Numbered from the stretch's first letter, positions 35,050 to 48,784 are shown. The stretch is 64,000 nucleotides of DNA from Emergomyces orientalis (GCA_002110485.1 MOWL01000067.1:620001-684000), one strand, 5' to 3'. Numbers and translations are program-made. The notes: generated from the letters alone by a model not told the origin.

Positions 35050-35836
35050 AGTTGATCTTGCCTGTTTTATAGCTGTCGTCGATATAGATATTGTTTCTTT
35101 TTTTTCCTACCTGTTTGGGGGTTTATTCTACCTTGGCCTGCTTTTGATATCCTAGTATTGTGACAATATATAGCTAATTGCACTTTGCAATTTACATGCG
35201 GATTTCTACTGTATCACTGTTGTCTCTAGGCATTGGGGCCCTGGTGTATTACCATATATGTTACGGCAATACACGTTCCTATATCGAAAATTAACTTTCC
35301 CATCCCTCCACCCTGAAAAAAATGGAACGCAATTGACATCCCCAACAAATTATGGTAACCTCCAATCGAACAAAAACATACATCATAGTCTCTACATATC
35401 AACATCAAGACAGACCAGCAAGTTGTTATATCAAGGCCGAATAAATTTCCTTCGTATATGGTAATCCCTCGTGAAGGTGTAAAGTGCTGGCGGCAAAAAA
35501 ATGATATAAAAAACTGATAAGGCTATCAATGATTTCACACTCAAAAAGAGGAACTAGATATATATTATTTCGGCTCCTTTTCATAAATACCATAGTTGAA
35601 AGAAAAATAAAACTTTAAACAAAATAAAAATGCAAAATCCCAGCACACTCGGGGAATTTTTAATGATTAATTAAAGAATAATCCAAAAATAAAAAGGGGT
35701 CCATAAACTCATGGGCGTGGCTCTGTCTTGAGCTAGCAACAAGAAAGGGGTAACCTCATTTATAGGGGAAAAAACACTTATATATGCCAAACTATGGTAC
35801 CTACAAAAAACTGCAATGGAGGAAACTGAATCCCTC
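35050..35836. other. Convergent 3' intergenic region
   Basis: This AT-rich stretch lies between the stops of GPI16 and the minus-strand RGG protein. It has poly(T) at 35,097-35,105 and short simple repeats, and no gene. Confidence 0.5.
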
Positions 35837-37435
35837 TCACGAACCGCCCCCCTCCTTTTCCTTTAATGTCATCGATGACAGTGCCGCCTGCAACGACGGT
35901 TGCTGTTGCTGTTGTTGTGCCTGAGTCATCTCAACTTGATCCGCCCACGTCCCCTGCGGCGATAGCGGTGTAGTAACATCTTCATTAATATCCTTGCCAT
36001 TCCCATTTTTATTTCCATCTGACGCTGCCGGTAGCGCAGGGAACTCATCTTCCGCGCTAACACGAGGAGGCTCAGGCGGATGATGTGAAGGCGACACGCC
36101 TTCAACCCACTTTCCAACATCGGGCCCAGATGGGGGCCCATACGCTTGTTTGCCAAAATAATCCCCGCGACCCCTCCCACCCCTTCCACGACGCGGGTTG
36201 CCCCTCCCGTTTCCCCTCCCGCGGAAGTATCCACCATCACGTTCCGGAAACAATTCTTCTGCATGACCATGAACAACATCAGCCGCGGGAGCAGTACCGT
36301 CGTACGCCACGGCACCATGTGCGCCACGTCGATACGAGCTTCCACCGCCTCCACGACCCCGCCCCGACGCTGCGAATGCCTCCGCAGACTTCTCAACATC
36401 CCACTCACGTCTCGTCTGCGCGTCGAGTTTTCGCTGCCGATTCCGTTCCCGCTCGCCGTTCATAACGCGGCGATTCTGCATCTCTTCACGGCGCTTTTCT
36501 GCAGCGACGCGCTCGCGTTCGAGGAAGGAGGCTTCGTCAGCCTCAGCGCGGGCGTGGGCGGCGGCCCGCTCCGCTGCTCTAAGTTTGGCGGCTTTCATGC
36601 GTTTTGTAAGTTCGTCCTCGGTGAGTTTAGGCTATGGGAGGCAAAAGGGATATATTAGTCACAGATGCAGTACTTATATTTGAACCAGGGGCAATTCAAA
36701 ATTAATTCATACTTTCTTCACACCACCGGTCCCACTCCTATCCCCCTTAACCGCAAAAGCCCTAGGCGCAGGTGAAGGTGCAGTTTCAGGGGTCGTACCC
36801 TGCTCCTTCGGTTTATTGTCCACGGCATCCTCCCTTTCGTCCTCCACCGCCCGCTCTTTCCCGTTGGTATCTCCACCGCCATTTGCGTCACCCTCCCTAT
36901 TTTTACTATCCTTCCCCTGTTCCTCTCCTTCTCCACCAACAGCCGGAAGTGGAGGCGTCGGTGCATCACCCCTCTCCTCCGCAGCTAGCGACCTCGCCCT
37001 CCTCCCTCCACGCGCACCACCACCGCCACCACCGCCTCCCCTGCCTCTCCCTCTCCCCCTCTCCCCACCATACCCGCGCCCATTCCCACGATTCCTATTA
37101 TGGCTGCCATTTCTACCAGCAGCAACACCAGTGTTAATTTCTTGAGGGGCGCCACGGGCCTCTGCCTGTTCTTCAGCGGGAGCCCGTGACTGGTCGTCCC
37201 GTTGTTGCTGCTGCTGCTGTTGTTTTTCCGGTGGTCGTGACGTAAGTGGTTGTGATTGTGGTCGTGGATCGGAGGAAGCCGGTCGTTGAAGTGTAGGTTC
37301 ATGTGCTACAGGTTCCGGTTCAGGTACCTGTTCGGGTTCGGGGTGGTATTCGATCTCGACCTCCTGGGAAGGGAGGGGGATTATTTCGTCGTCGAAGAGG
37401 TCGTCGACGCCGCGCGTTTGGGCGAATTCATCCAT
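35837..37435 (-). CDS. RGG-rich putative RNA-binding protein (Stm1/SERBP1-type, tentative)
   Basis: There are two exons (37,435-36,713 and 36,631-35,837; 81 nt intron) giving 505 residues and a TGA stop. Order: acidic N-terminus (MDEFAQTRGVDDLFDDEII), a Gln run of seven, an RGG/GRGRG block (residues ~115-160), a Lys/Glu-rich low-complexity region, then a KGDRSGTGGVKKPKLTEDEL junction. After this come a charged helix with EADEASFLERER, a second RGG block and a second Gln run near the C-terminus. The pattern resembles the Stm1/SERBP1 group (ribosome and mRNA binding), but most of the protein is low complexity. The in-frame ORF extends upstream to 37,585; I chose the ATG at 37,435 because upstream residues are His/Thr-rich and repetitive. 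Confidence 0.6.
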
Positions 37436-39253
37436 TGCTTCTTGTGGGATCCGCGGGTGTGTGAGTGAGTGTGAGTGAGTGTGTGTAAGTGTCTGAATGT
37501 TCGGGTAGGGTTGTAGATATTTCCCTCTGTATTTCCTGCGCGCAATATGGTCATGCGAAGGTGGAATATGGGTATATTGCCGCAACGTGTATTGCGGTTG
37601 TTGTTATATACTTGGTCCCGCGCAGGACGCAGGGGTGTTTGCGGTTTGGTTGAGGTTATTCCGTTGTTATATATATCCTAACAAGAGGACGCGGTAACGA
37701 CGGGAATTGAAGTCAACGCAATCCGTACAGCTTGCCCCTGTCCTAATTAAACTGGTATAATATATATATATCTAGGTATAAACACCTCCGTACCCCCGCT
37801 GTGTGTCGCAGATTGGGGATGCGACAGAAACAAGCGTCGGGCTCCTCCTTGTCCTTACGCTACCTGTGAATTGCACAAGGTGGTGGGAGATATCAAAAAA
37901 AAGTCCCGAAATCCGTTTACCTCCCGATCGCTAATATGTCGTAAATAGCGTGTGGAGGTCTGGGAGGATATATATGTTTAAATAAGGCTCAATGAACTTG
38001 TACAGTACAATTAGAAACGGGCAAGGAGAGGAATTCTTTCTGCCGCGGGTCACCGTCTTAGATAATCAGGGAAAGCGCGCGCCTGGAAGGGCTTTGTCAT
38101 GTGACATCAGCTATTGTCGTCAGGTCAGGATAAGGAGCAAAAGTTGGCCGTAATTACACCAGAGTACCTGGCCCATTTTTAATCGTCTGACTGCCTGATT
38201 ACAATTATTGACAGGAAGAGACCGGGAGAGAAGACAAATAAATAACAATTTAAACGAAACATTAGCTCGTCTTTGCCTTTATTTTCCCCATCCCACTGGC
38301 AAACCAGTAAACAATACTTAAAAAAGGCTGAAATGAGATTAAAAAAAGAGGAAATATAAATAGTATTGAAAAGAAGAAGGTGTAGAAAAACAGGAGAAAC
38401 CTTCCTTTTAACGCCGATATGTCTGATCTGATCTGAGTGAGGCATGTTTAGCATGAAAAAGAAAAAAGAAAGAAAGAAAAAAAAATCCGAGCAAAATCTC
38501 CCCTCCCCGTCGTTTCCCGCACAAAGCCATGTCTTCGTAGTCGTAATTATCCATCGCCGCGGCCACTGCCATCACATTTTCATTTTTCCTCCTTCAGTTG
38601 CAAGATACTGAACTTTGTAGGTAGGACGGGCTAGGTTCAGTCTCATATAATCATCATCCACTCCCGAACAACACCCCCCCCAAATCACGATTCCCACCCG
38701 CGTTTTCTCCGTCTCCCGAAATTCATTACGTGACCCTCGCCTTTTTTTAGAGAAAAAAAAAGGAGGAAAAGAGAAATGGAGAACGGTGTTTAAATGAAAC
38801 CAGAGAAACGAACATCAGAGAAGAAAAATAAATAAATAAATAATGAAAGAATAAAAAGGACAGGAAATCGAACTAGTTTTTCAAGAGTGAAATGAAGCCA
38901 TGGATGCATGCATTGGATGGGATGGATAATGAGCAAAAAAAGAAAAAAAGAGAGAGAATAAGAGAAAAAGAGAAATGTATGATGGAGCTTTCGTAAAGAA
39001 GGGAAAAAATCGGATAGCGAGAAAATATTGGATGTAGGTGGGGAATACAAAGAGGAAGATAAAAAAGGCAGAGGTGAAAAAGAAAAGTGCAGCCGGATAA
39101 ATCGGAGAAAAGCAAAACTATAATATTTTTGGCACCGTTGACCAAGCACGAATCGGCAAAAACAAAAAAAAGAACATAAAATAATACAGAAACAAATAAA
39201 AATGCAACATGGCAACAGAAATAGCTACGACAGTCCCGGGAGCGAAATGAAGA
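37436..39253. other. Intergenic region between the RGG gene start and the UFD4 3' end
   Basis: 1.8 kb without a supported gene. It has a GT-rich repeat (GTGAGTGAGTGTGAGTGAG) near 37,459, a TATATATATA run near 37,759 and A-rich tracts over 38,400-39,200 that probably belong to the UFD4 3' UTR. Antisense frames here are low-complexity Phe/Ser shadows. Confidence 0.5.
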
Positions 39254-42200
39254 CTAAGACAGATGGAACGCCCCCTGTCCCTCGTGGATAGCAACATTGA
39301 GTCGTTTCCGGAGGATATCAATGTTGGAGTAGTCGGGTAGTTTGAGATAGTTGACACACGTCATTACGCTGGGGAGGTAATCGTCTGGTAGGTACGGTGG
39401 GTCGCTCGGGCGGCAGACGACGGTGAACATTGGAGTGAGGCTTTTGAAACCTGCGGTGTACATCGTTAGGCGATGAGACTCGTAATTTAAAGGACACAGA
39501 CAGGCAGGAGGGAGGGGAATGGATTGATTTTGGCTTACCTCCGATTGGAAGCTTCGGACTACCAGTAACGAACTGCAAAAAGTCACGACGCTCTTGTTTA
39601 GTAAATTCGCTCATGACCTGTAGCAAGTTACGCACGCTTCTGCTGTCCATGTTGAAGCCGTGGTCTGCTTTCATCGAGTCCATCAAAGCTACACACGGAA
39701 AAAGCGTTAAAGTTAGTACTACAAACCAACAAACAAAAAAAAGAGTGTCAGGGGAAAACAAGAAACAAGGAAGTGCAAAAGGATGATAGCATACTCTCAA
39801 TCGACCAATCCTCTTCAACCTGCCCAAACAACATCACAAGCTCATCAGGCGTGAAGGACTGCAGCGACGAGTACGGGAACACTTGCGAAAACCCAGCGCG
39901 GAAGGCATCGATCTGCGCCTGCACGCCACTACCCAGCGTCATATCGATGACCTTGTCGACATACGAGCCGACATTATCCACCGTCACGGCAATGGAGGAA
40001 CCATGCGGGATCATCTGAATGGATGGGTACCCGGGCAGCGTAAAGTCCAAGCCGAGATCCTCGACCCGGACCCCGTCGATCGTAAGCTCATCCAACTTGC
40101 GGGCTTTTTCTTCGGTATTGACAGAGTCATCAGCATTTATGGTGGCCTGTGCGGTTGCGAACCGTTTCACAAGCATAAGGGAGTTGGCGAGTTCGGGATC
40201 CACGGCCTTGATAGTTGCGACGGTCGGGGTAATGGTTGAGGGAGTAGCGCCGCCAATGCGGAAAAATATAGGGTTGAATGCGATATCGATAATTCTTGAA
40301 TCTAGCATCGATCGAGCGACGAATTTGCCGAGTCCTTTGAAGTATTGAAGCTGCTTCTTGCCAGCCTCCGATGACACCTGCTCACGACTCATGGGGGTCG
40401 GGAAGAGACCCAGTTTGCTGAAGACGTAATCGCCCTGGTCGTGCGAATCGTGTTCCCGCCATAGCTTGAGCTTCTTCTTCGAAAACTCTCTTGAAACCGT
40501 CGAGTAGAACTCCAATGTCGGGCCGAGACCCGTGCCTACTTCCTCAAAGTACTCGACTTCAAGTACGCTGGGCGACGAGCCGTACAGCTCCATGACCTTC
40601 ATGGCAGAATCCAAGATGCGAGATCGCGAAATACGCACTTTCTGCCGCTGTAGTCTTCCTGCGAACGGGCGATCATCACGTCGCTGATCGCGTCGGTTGT
40701 CATCGGACTGCGACCCTTGCCAGCGCATCATGGACCGCGCATAGCCAAACGATGTCGACTGCAAGAAAAGGTGTCGAGTTTCAAACGGGAAAAGGAACGG
40801 GAAATGACGGGCGAGATCCTCGCTCCAGCTTGGGAGGCAGCTGCTAGCCACAATCAATGGTTCTTCGAGTTGTCGGTTGAGCTTCGCGGTCAGCTTTGTA
40901 TTAAGAAACTGTGCGAGTGGTTCTTTGACAACCCTAATCTGATAATTGCTTTCGGCTAAGATGTCATCGAGCTGGGCATTCATCCCGTGTAGAACTCCGA
41001 GCAACTTGAGGATGGATGCCGTTGTTGGATTCTTGCTCAGAGATTCTGGCATCCCACTAGAATCCGTCTCTAGAGAGAGATTGCTAGAGTTCGGGGTGAG
41101 TGTGGATGGCTCGGGCGGCGGCGGTCCCTGAACGCGCTTGTATTTGATCGTGTGGACCATGGACCACACATTACGCGAGAGGGAATCGCTTAGATGTTCC
41201 CTATTATGATGGATTGCGCGATACACCGTTGTGTCATTGGAAATTGGTTTGTCGTCGACGCGGAACTCGATATGCCAGTCCTGCGGAATAGAAGCGATTG
41301 CAGCTGCATAGGAAAACGGACGACCAGCAAAGGCCAAAGAGCCACCAAGAGATTGGCCTGCAGTTGGGGCAGAGGAAGATGGTCTACCCGCCGGGGCTGA
41401 CTGCTGAGGTGTTGCAACCCTGGTTCCGTCTTCTTTACGGGCAGTTACTTTCCCAGTCGCAGCGACTTCCAAGCTAACTGCAGTGGGATCTGCAACTTCT
41501 TCGTCAGAGAGATCGTCTTCAAGGTCATCAACAATGGCATCCAGTGCATCATCATCTTCTTCCCGTTCATCGTCATCAGTAAGCTGTCTTTCATCAGCAC
41601 ATTCTAAAGGTTCATCCGTCCCATCACTTTCATCATTGGGTGGAGGTGGTTGGTGTCGATTCGGTCGTCTCGTTCGAAGAGACCGCTCTTCAGAGCCTCC
41701 GGATGTTGCTGTACGTGTGGATGAGGCGCGCTGAGGCTTGGATCTATCTGGAACTCGAGCACTTCGGGATGAAGTAGCTGGCTGTGGCGGTGGGGGAGGT
41801 AAAGTAGGCGGTTCAAGCCCTCCAGAGAGCGTAGTCTCAGTTCCACTTCCGGGAGCGTCCCGAGGTCTAGAGGAGCCAGACAACTGGGAAAATATAGTGT
41901 CACGATTCCGCGAACCTCTGGGGCGTTCGGATAAGCTGATTCTAGGACGAAGGTAGTCGTCAAGAGCTTTGAAATTGGCGATTGCGTGGATCGATACCAT
42001 CATATTTTTGTACGGCTTGGGGATATCCGATTCCTCGTCCGCGATCAAACGAAGTCGCAGCTGTTTTGAGAGCATGGACGTCGCGTTCCTATTATCCAGA
42101 GAGGTGTGGTTGACAGTGATTACTTCGAAATGCTCTGTTCGGCTGAGAAGGTCATGGAGTTTGTGAATCAAAACACTGAAAGGAGTGGTAGGCGAGCCGG

Positions 42201-45200
42201 TTTTGCTGACAGTATCCGTTGAGATGTTCGATTCCATGAAAGCTCGGAGGAAATCTGTTCTGGCATCCTTTCCGGGAACTGTAGAAACATCGCGCAGGAT
42301 TAGCTGAGATGAAAATTTAGAGTATCAAAACTATTGTTCCCCATCTTACCTTGGCCCTTCTTGCTAATCACACCCAGCAATACATGAATGATACCCGAGC
42401 TAAGTAGCTCAGAACTTGTAATACTCTCAAGCGCATCACCATCGAAATAAGTTGCCAACTTTTGAAAAAGCGAATACCCATCCGCGGGTTTCACGTCGGT
42501 ATAGCAAGCTTCAATCTCCTCGACGAGTGCTTGCAGAGACTGCAGAATTGCTAGAGCTTTCTCATGCATGCCTTTGCCCTTGCTACCATCATAAATGCGG
42601 AGGAATCCTCTGGCGCTGCAGGTGACAAGATCCTGGAGAGCCGAGTCAACTGTTCGAGAAACGGCGCCGCCAGATACGCATGAAGAGCTATCTGATTCGG
42701 ACATGTCATCGTTATCCTCATCATTATCTTCGTCGTCCTCCTCCTCGTCTTCATCATCATGGCTGTCCTCGTCATGATTCATACCCTGATCCTTTTCCTC
42801 GTCATTCTCGGAACTCTCGTCGCTCTTCTCAGAAGACCGTCCGTTTTCAAGATCCACTTCACGCTTAGAATCTTTGCGAGCGGCCGGTTTAATAGACAAC
42901 GGAGTTTCCGCCAGTTTTGTGATTTCAGTGATCACCCCTTCACGATGGAATTGGTATTGATATATGTCCTTGAGGCGCTCAAAGAGTAGTTCGGCACATT
43001 GTAGAGCTAGAGCAACAAGTGACAGGTGGTCCTTCTGTGACAGGATGGCCGCCAAAAATGAAGCATAGGGCACGGTGCGTAGCGCATCTGCGATAATTTG
43101 TGCATCTAAATTCTGTAGCATTTTCAACTGCGCCATGAGTACTTTTTGTCTAACTGACAAGTTCACCGTACTAGAGTAAGCGTCTGTCAGTGTTGGCAGC
43201 AAGATTGTAGCGAAACGTTTAATCTCTGGTTTACAGCCTTTGAGAAGCTTCATTCTTTGCTCTGCAGATGCTTTTGCTCGAGGTGTCTTGGAAACTGGGA
43301 AGATATCAATTTCAAGGCTAACTTGCAAGTTATGGTCTGAAACGACTAGAGCTTCATTCGGAATTCCAGGTAGAAGTTCGCAGATAACATTCAAAGTCTC
43401 AAACACCTGCTCTCGCGGGCGATGGATCAGAGCTTGCATGATGTGCACACTATCGATCTTGATAGGACCACCCGCCTCGGAGGGAGGAGAAACCCCTGTC
43501 AAAATTTGATATAGCGTATCCACCACATTCATTTTAAGAAGTTCAACGGACAGGCGGGGACTTGATCTGGCAGTGATAGCAAGAACACGGAGGAATTGGG
43601 TATGGATATGAGGACCGATCAAGTTTGTTGTGCCAGGTAGAAGCAGCCGAAGGATAGCTTTTAACATGTCGGGTTCAATCAATTGCTCCAGCTTCTCTGG
43701 TTTGTATTTGAAACTTTCCACCACTCGAGAAACGCATAGACATCCCTGCTCCACGACCTTTTGGTCATTGCTGGAGAGGACGTGGAGCAATGTCGGCATG
43801 ACATCCCGGATAACGGGGAACGAATCATGGGGTAGGTTGCGGCAACAATTAGCAGCTGTTATGACAGCCGTACGCTGGGTGCTGGTAGGAAAAAAGTCTA
43901 AGTAGGAGAGACATGCTGTGAGGCCTCCTTCGCGAACGATAGACGTAGGGAAATCGACGGATATCTTGGCAAGTGTCTGGATATGAAGGGGTAATTAGTT
44001 TTGAAAAAATGCTATACCTCGGGTTTGAAGAAGGATAATACATACACTCAGAGCTTGTTCAGCAAGGTCTATGAACTGTATATCCAGCAATTTCTGACAA
44101 AGAACGGGTACTGCACCACCATACACAACGTTTGCAACAGAACCTCTAAGGGCTTCCATCAAGTTGGCCAAGCTACGGCATGCAAGAAGCATTATTTCAG
44201 GGTTTTCCTCCCCCGTCTCGCTGGGCTGCAGCAGCGTCACCAGCTCCTTAACGTAAGGGTCAGGAGAAAATTGCCCCGCTAGGTTATCTTCGTTGGAAAC
44301 CAACAATAGATCTGAAAGCTCCTGCAACGCAATGAGTTGGATCGACGGATCTTCCTTCATTCGTAGGTTATTGAGGATATCACGCAGTCGAGACGATGTT
44401 CCAGCCATCATGCCACTCAAAGCTCGTAGAGTATTTTGCAGGCCCATGGGACTCCTGCTGCCGAATAGACTACTCCGGAAGGGGTCTCCATCCCCATCAT
44501 CGGTCATACCGGATGGATTTGGGCCGTCATTCGAATCACTAGGAGGGGCTGGTTCCGTCTCATCCTTCGTTTCGGGCGTCTCCTCTTCTTGATGATGTTC
44601 TTCAGGTTCTTTCATCGTTACATCTGACTCACGTTTGGAAAGGCGTTTTCTGTGGCGTCGTGTAGGAGAAGGTTGATTGGAAGGAGCATCTAAATGGAAG
44701 TATTTTTGTCAAAATCAGTGTAACTATTTACCAATTACCATTTATTGCAAGGACGCCATATCGCCGCTCATACCTTGTGAAGGTTTCCTATTCCTACTTG
44801 AGCGTTGTCTTGGAGCAGTGGATGATGAGGCAGGGGTTTTCGAACTGTCATCCGAAGGACGAGAGGAGGGGCTAGACAAAATATCAGCACACTTTAGCAC
44901 GCCATCTAGAAATTAAATATCAAATTCAGATGAAGCTCAGCAGAACCCAAGACATACCCAGGCTGGGACATTGCCGGTTGTTGTTGTTGTCTGGCACCAC
45001 CCCGTCTTTGGGACAGAGGAGCTGGGAAACCGGTAGATTGGCCAGCAAGTTTCACTCGTTTTGCTCTCCGGGGAGGGGAGGCGGGGGGTAGCTGCTCCTG
45101 ATCGTTTAATAGTCTCGAGGGCCGCGTGGTAGTAGAGACCTTTCGTTTCCGGGTTTGTGGTGGGGGTTGGAGAGGCGAAGGATTGGACGAAGAAGCAGGG

Positions 45201-45265
45201 CGAGAGGTCGAAGAGGGTGAGTCTGCTGCGAGCCGTGCAGCTGAGCGGGTGATTCTGGGGGACAT
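39254..45265 (-). CDS. UFD4: HECT-type ubiquitin-protein ligase Ufd4
   Basis: At least seven exons: 45,265-44,958, 44,871-44,774, 44,689-44,046, 43,976-42,350, 42,303-39,795, 39,688-39,539 and 39,450-39,254, about 1,840 residues. Order: Ser/Arg-rich N-terminus (MSPRITRSAARLAADSP), armadillo-like repeats over exons 3-4 (LQELSDLLLVSNEDNLAG, VEQGCLCVSRVVESFK), an acidic Asp/Glu run, and the HECT domain in exons 5-7 (FEEVGTGLGPTLEFYS, LGKFVARSMLDSRI, MPYNVI-free end with TCVNYLKLPDYS). The catalytic Cys is in VMTCVNYLKLPDY, and the chain ends GAFHLS. Ufd4 marks ubiquitin-fusion and N-degron substrates for the proteasome. The joint between exons 4 and 5 does not keep phase with the obvious splice sites (see findings). 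An alternative first exon with an ATG at 45,706 exists. Confidence 0.88.
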
Positions 45266-46789
45266 TGAGAAGCTTAATTCCTTGTTCCTTTTGATGAAGA
45301 CAGCTTGGTAGAAGATCCCATGCAAGAGAAGGGCACCAGATATAGGAGAATAGAAGAGGGGCCTCTTTTTATTTCTAAGGCTCTAAAGTCGAGTCGAAGA
45401 ATGGGATATTCAAACGGTAAGAAAAGAGTGAAGGAGAAAGAAGGGGGGAAAGAGGTAGAAAAAAATGGATAAGAAGATTAGGTAGTTGAAGGTAGGGAGA
45501 GGGAGAGAATTGGGGGAGTAATACCTATGAGATGATGAAGAAGGGGTAGAGGTCTCGAGAGAAGCTCCCGGAGCGAGAGGATGGGCAGTAGAAGCGGAGG
45601 ACGAAGAGGATGAGGAGAAGACCGAAGTGGTGGCAGTGACAGCAGAGGATGAAGACTCCGGGATCAGTCCAGACTGTTCAGAAGGAGTAGCAGTTCGCTT
45701 GGCCATAAGTATGTTCACACACTGTGCCAGTCTTCAACCCGCCATCCGCAGTTCTGTGGACCGAGGAGTGGAGGGTTGGATGACGAGCAAAGATCGAGGG
45801 CGGGAGGCGGTGGGATGGCAGAGTAGCGGGAGGAACTGGCTTAAGGTATCATCTGCAGAGATAGCAGGCGGTGATGGAGAAGATGGCAAAGCGTCGTGGA
45901 AATGGGGAGGTTTGGTAATTGGTAGGTTGAAGAGAGATGGAGTAGAAGTGGTGTTGGGAGGGGTGAGTGAGGGTTGAGGTTGAGATTGAGAGCGGTGTTG
46001 GTTAAAGTTAAGGCGATGATGGAGACAGACAGAAAGCAGAACCGCCTAATATTTAGAATTAAGAATGGATGAGATGGAGACAGGAGCAACGCCAAGACCC
46101 CCGATGGAGGCAACAAACAACAAAAGATAAAATAATAAATACAAGCTCTAGATTAAAAATTGAAAAAAATGAGCGAGAGGAAAAAATTATAAAATAGTAT
46201 CTCAACCTCTAAAACTCAGAAGATGATTCTGTGTGCTGGTGGTGCTGGGTTAACAAACTATATCCCCACCCTCAGCAATGATGACAATTAAGTTGGCTCA
46301 AAAATGTATATATATATATATATTATTCCACACGTTGCCAACGCATTCATCCCACCATGATTGATACCTTGTATGGATGGGCATTTTCATTCATTGCCAT
46401 GTCGAATCAATCTGCTTTTTTTCTTCTTCGCAGTATCTTTTTCCAGCCTCAGCCCAATTCCTGCTCATTCAACAGCATGCTTCATGCTTTTTATCCTCAT
46501 GCTCGCCGAGCCCCGTACGCCAGTCTGAACAGTAACCTGCAAGAAACTAAGTAGAGTTTCTATTTATTCAGCGTCATAGAACATTTGAATACATGAACCA
46601 ATAGCAAAGAAGGAAGCTCTATACCTCCCTCCTTGTTGTCTGCGTCGCGTATGCATGTAACTGTCAGATATCCAGCTTGATACAAATATCGATTTTCTTG
46701 ATACACGGATACAATCATAAATCCATTCGTACGTGAGCAAAGAAGTAATTTAATGGTTAAAGTTGCTTCCATTTCCCCCAAAATACTGT
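45266..46789. promoter_or_regulatory. UFD4 upstream region with a possible leader exon
   Basis: A 61-codon Ser-rich frame (45,706-45,525, minus strand, MAKRTATPSEQSGLIPES) ends at a good donor (GTATTA) and may be an upstream exon or a leader ORF of UFD4. Further out are purine-rich tracts and a (TA)n run at 46,306-46,323. The LINE island starts at 46,790, about 1.1 kb from that ATG. Confidence 0.45.
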
Positions 46790-48751
46790 AATTATTATTA
46801 TTATTCTTCCATTATAGATATATGCAGTCAGAGACTATGATATCTATCTGAGACTCAAAGAGTCTCAGGATTTTTCTAACTTTAAAACTAATTAATATAC
46901 ATTTTTTCTTCAAATAAATAGCACTTGCAATACTTGAATTCCAGCTCAGAATAGTCAGCAAATTGATTTTTCTTTTTTTTATTTATTTATTTATAAATAT
47001 CTTTGAAGATTATTTATATTCTCTTTTTTTCATATAATTTTCAAGTGATTACAAAGAAAATAAATTAATGATAGACAAAATAACTCATGACATGAATACA
47101 AAGAAAATAAAAGACAGACTCTAACACAAAAGAAATAGTGAGATATTATATAATATCTAGCAGTTTTTATAAAGAATATTTCAGATTCTCATTCATTTAT
47201 ATTTTCATCTTTGAAATAGAATTGATTTCTAGTAGCTATTTGAGTTTCATTGAGAAAATCAATTAAATATTGACTGTCTATTTCAGTTGAAAATAGTAGT
47301 TTCATATTCATTTCTCTCAGCTTATATTTATATCTCAGTTCAGCTCTAAGTTCTTGATTTAATGAGCAATTCATTAAGATATGTTCTGGGTCTTCAAGAG
47401 AGTCACAATATTCACAATTTTCACTTTCAATATCAGATATTCTTTTCAAATAAGATTTGAAATAGCCATGATCTAGTTTTAATTGAATGATTGAGGAGAA
47501 AAGCTTCTTCTTGCACTTAATAGAACATGATTTTCATTTAGGATTAGTTTCAAATCTAAGATAGTGAGGACTTTTTCTTTATTTTTCCCATATTTTATGT
47601 CATTTTTCTAAGCAATTCTCTTTTATCTTTCTTTTAATAAAAGACCATGAAACTATTTTTGAACTTGCAATATTTAGTTCTGTTTCTTTCTTTGCTGCTT
47701 CATCAGCAAGCTCATTTCCATGTATATTTATATGAGCAGGAACCCAGCTCAGATATATCTTTGTCTTATATTTTAATTGAATTCTTTTGCATATCTTTAG
47801 AATTACTTCTATATTCATTTGATCATTATGAATTTCATTTTTTTGAATTCTTTTTAAAGCTGCTTGACTATCTGAAAAAATTCATGCTTCTTTCATATCT
47901 TTTCTTTTTGAAGCTTTTATTTCTATCAGTTTAAAAGCTTTCATAATAGCATATAATTCAGCATCAAATACTTCACATTCATTTCCAATATTCCATGAAT
48001 CTGATGTATATTTGTAATTATCTTCTGTATATGCTATTCCAGCTTCTAGGCCTTTATTTTCATTCATTGAACCATCTGAATAGATTAGAATTGACTTTTT
48101 AAAATCAATTTTCTCTATTATTCTTCTATGATTCTCAGCTTCTTCTGGTTTTGATAATGCGCTTATTTCAATTGAAATCATTGAGTCTAGTTTTTCTTTC
48201 CATGAATATAGCTTTTTGTGTTCAATCTTTTCAATATTTAATGAGGAGAACTCATTTTTAATCATTGAGCATACTCTATATAGTTGAGAAGAGATTTTTT
48301 TTCTATTTCTCTCATTTTCTTGATTTTCTTGACTTTCATTTCAATCTAGATATCTATTTCAATCTAAGTCATTTCCAGATTGAATTGAAGAATAAGATGT
48401 AGATATTCTTTTTCTAATTGAATGAATATCTGGCATTTTCATGATTCTCAGTGTATAATTCTTGCATATCTTCTCAAATCTTATTTCAGGAGATGATATA
48501 GAAGCTTCTATTTCCATAGCTCTACATGGAGAGATTTTGAAAGCTCTCAGAATTCTTCTTAAAGCTGTATTCTGCAATTTTTGAAACTTATCTATGAAGT
48601 GTTTCTGGTTCTTCCACCATATCTGAACACCATAATCAGAAATAGATACTATACATGCAATGTATAGCTGTCTCATAGCTTGAAATGATAAACCCCTTTC
48701 AGTATTAGAAAGTTGTATTATACTATTTAAAACTCTTTCAGCTTGAGCCAT

Positions 48752-48753
<2 letters not shown>
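46790..48753 (-). mobile_element. 5'-truncated family B LINE copy (RT C-terminus, RNase H, 3' UTR)
   Basis: It covers the same sequence as 51,931-53,893 at about 97% identity and ends in an (AAT)n tail at 46,790-46,803 next to gene space. It starts at MAQAERVLN within the reverse transcriptase thumb region. RNase H residues are present (LIYSDGS, EVFDAELYAIM, IFSDSQAAL, VPAHINIHGNELADEA). Relative to the complete copy, four Trp codons became TGA and one CAA became TAA. Several Pro and Gly codons changed by C-to-T or G-to-A. One TGA (YLD-TGA-NES) is common to both copies. The 5' end abuts the poly(A) tail of the family C element. Confidence 0.9.
46847..46869 (-). repeat. Family B 3' UTR hairpin, second copy
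   Basis: Same stem as 168-190, in reverse orientation, with one C-to-T change at the outermost pair. Confidence 0.7.

Positions 48754-48784
<31 letters not shown>
48754..48784 (-). repeat. Poly(A) tail (T31 on plus strand) of the family C LINE
   Basis: 31 consecutive T, exactly between family B coding sequence and the family C 3' UTR. Confidence 0.9.

Noticed and set aside
36146..37145. Long frames antisense to the RGG-rich gene
   Set aside because: Shadows of low-complexity RGG/Gln coding sequence; the minus-strand frame has splice sites and a consistent exon join.
38790..39215. Phe/Ser-rich minus-strand frame downstream of UFD4
   Set aside because: Low-complexity translation of A-rich 3' UTR sequence, with no motif or splice support.
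45410..45718. Ser-rich frame upstream of UFD4 as an independent gene
   Set aside because: It ends at a splice donor and fits a UFD4 leader or first exon better than a separate gene.
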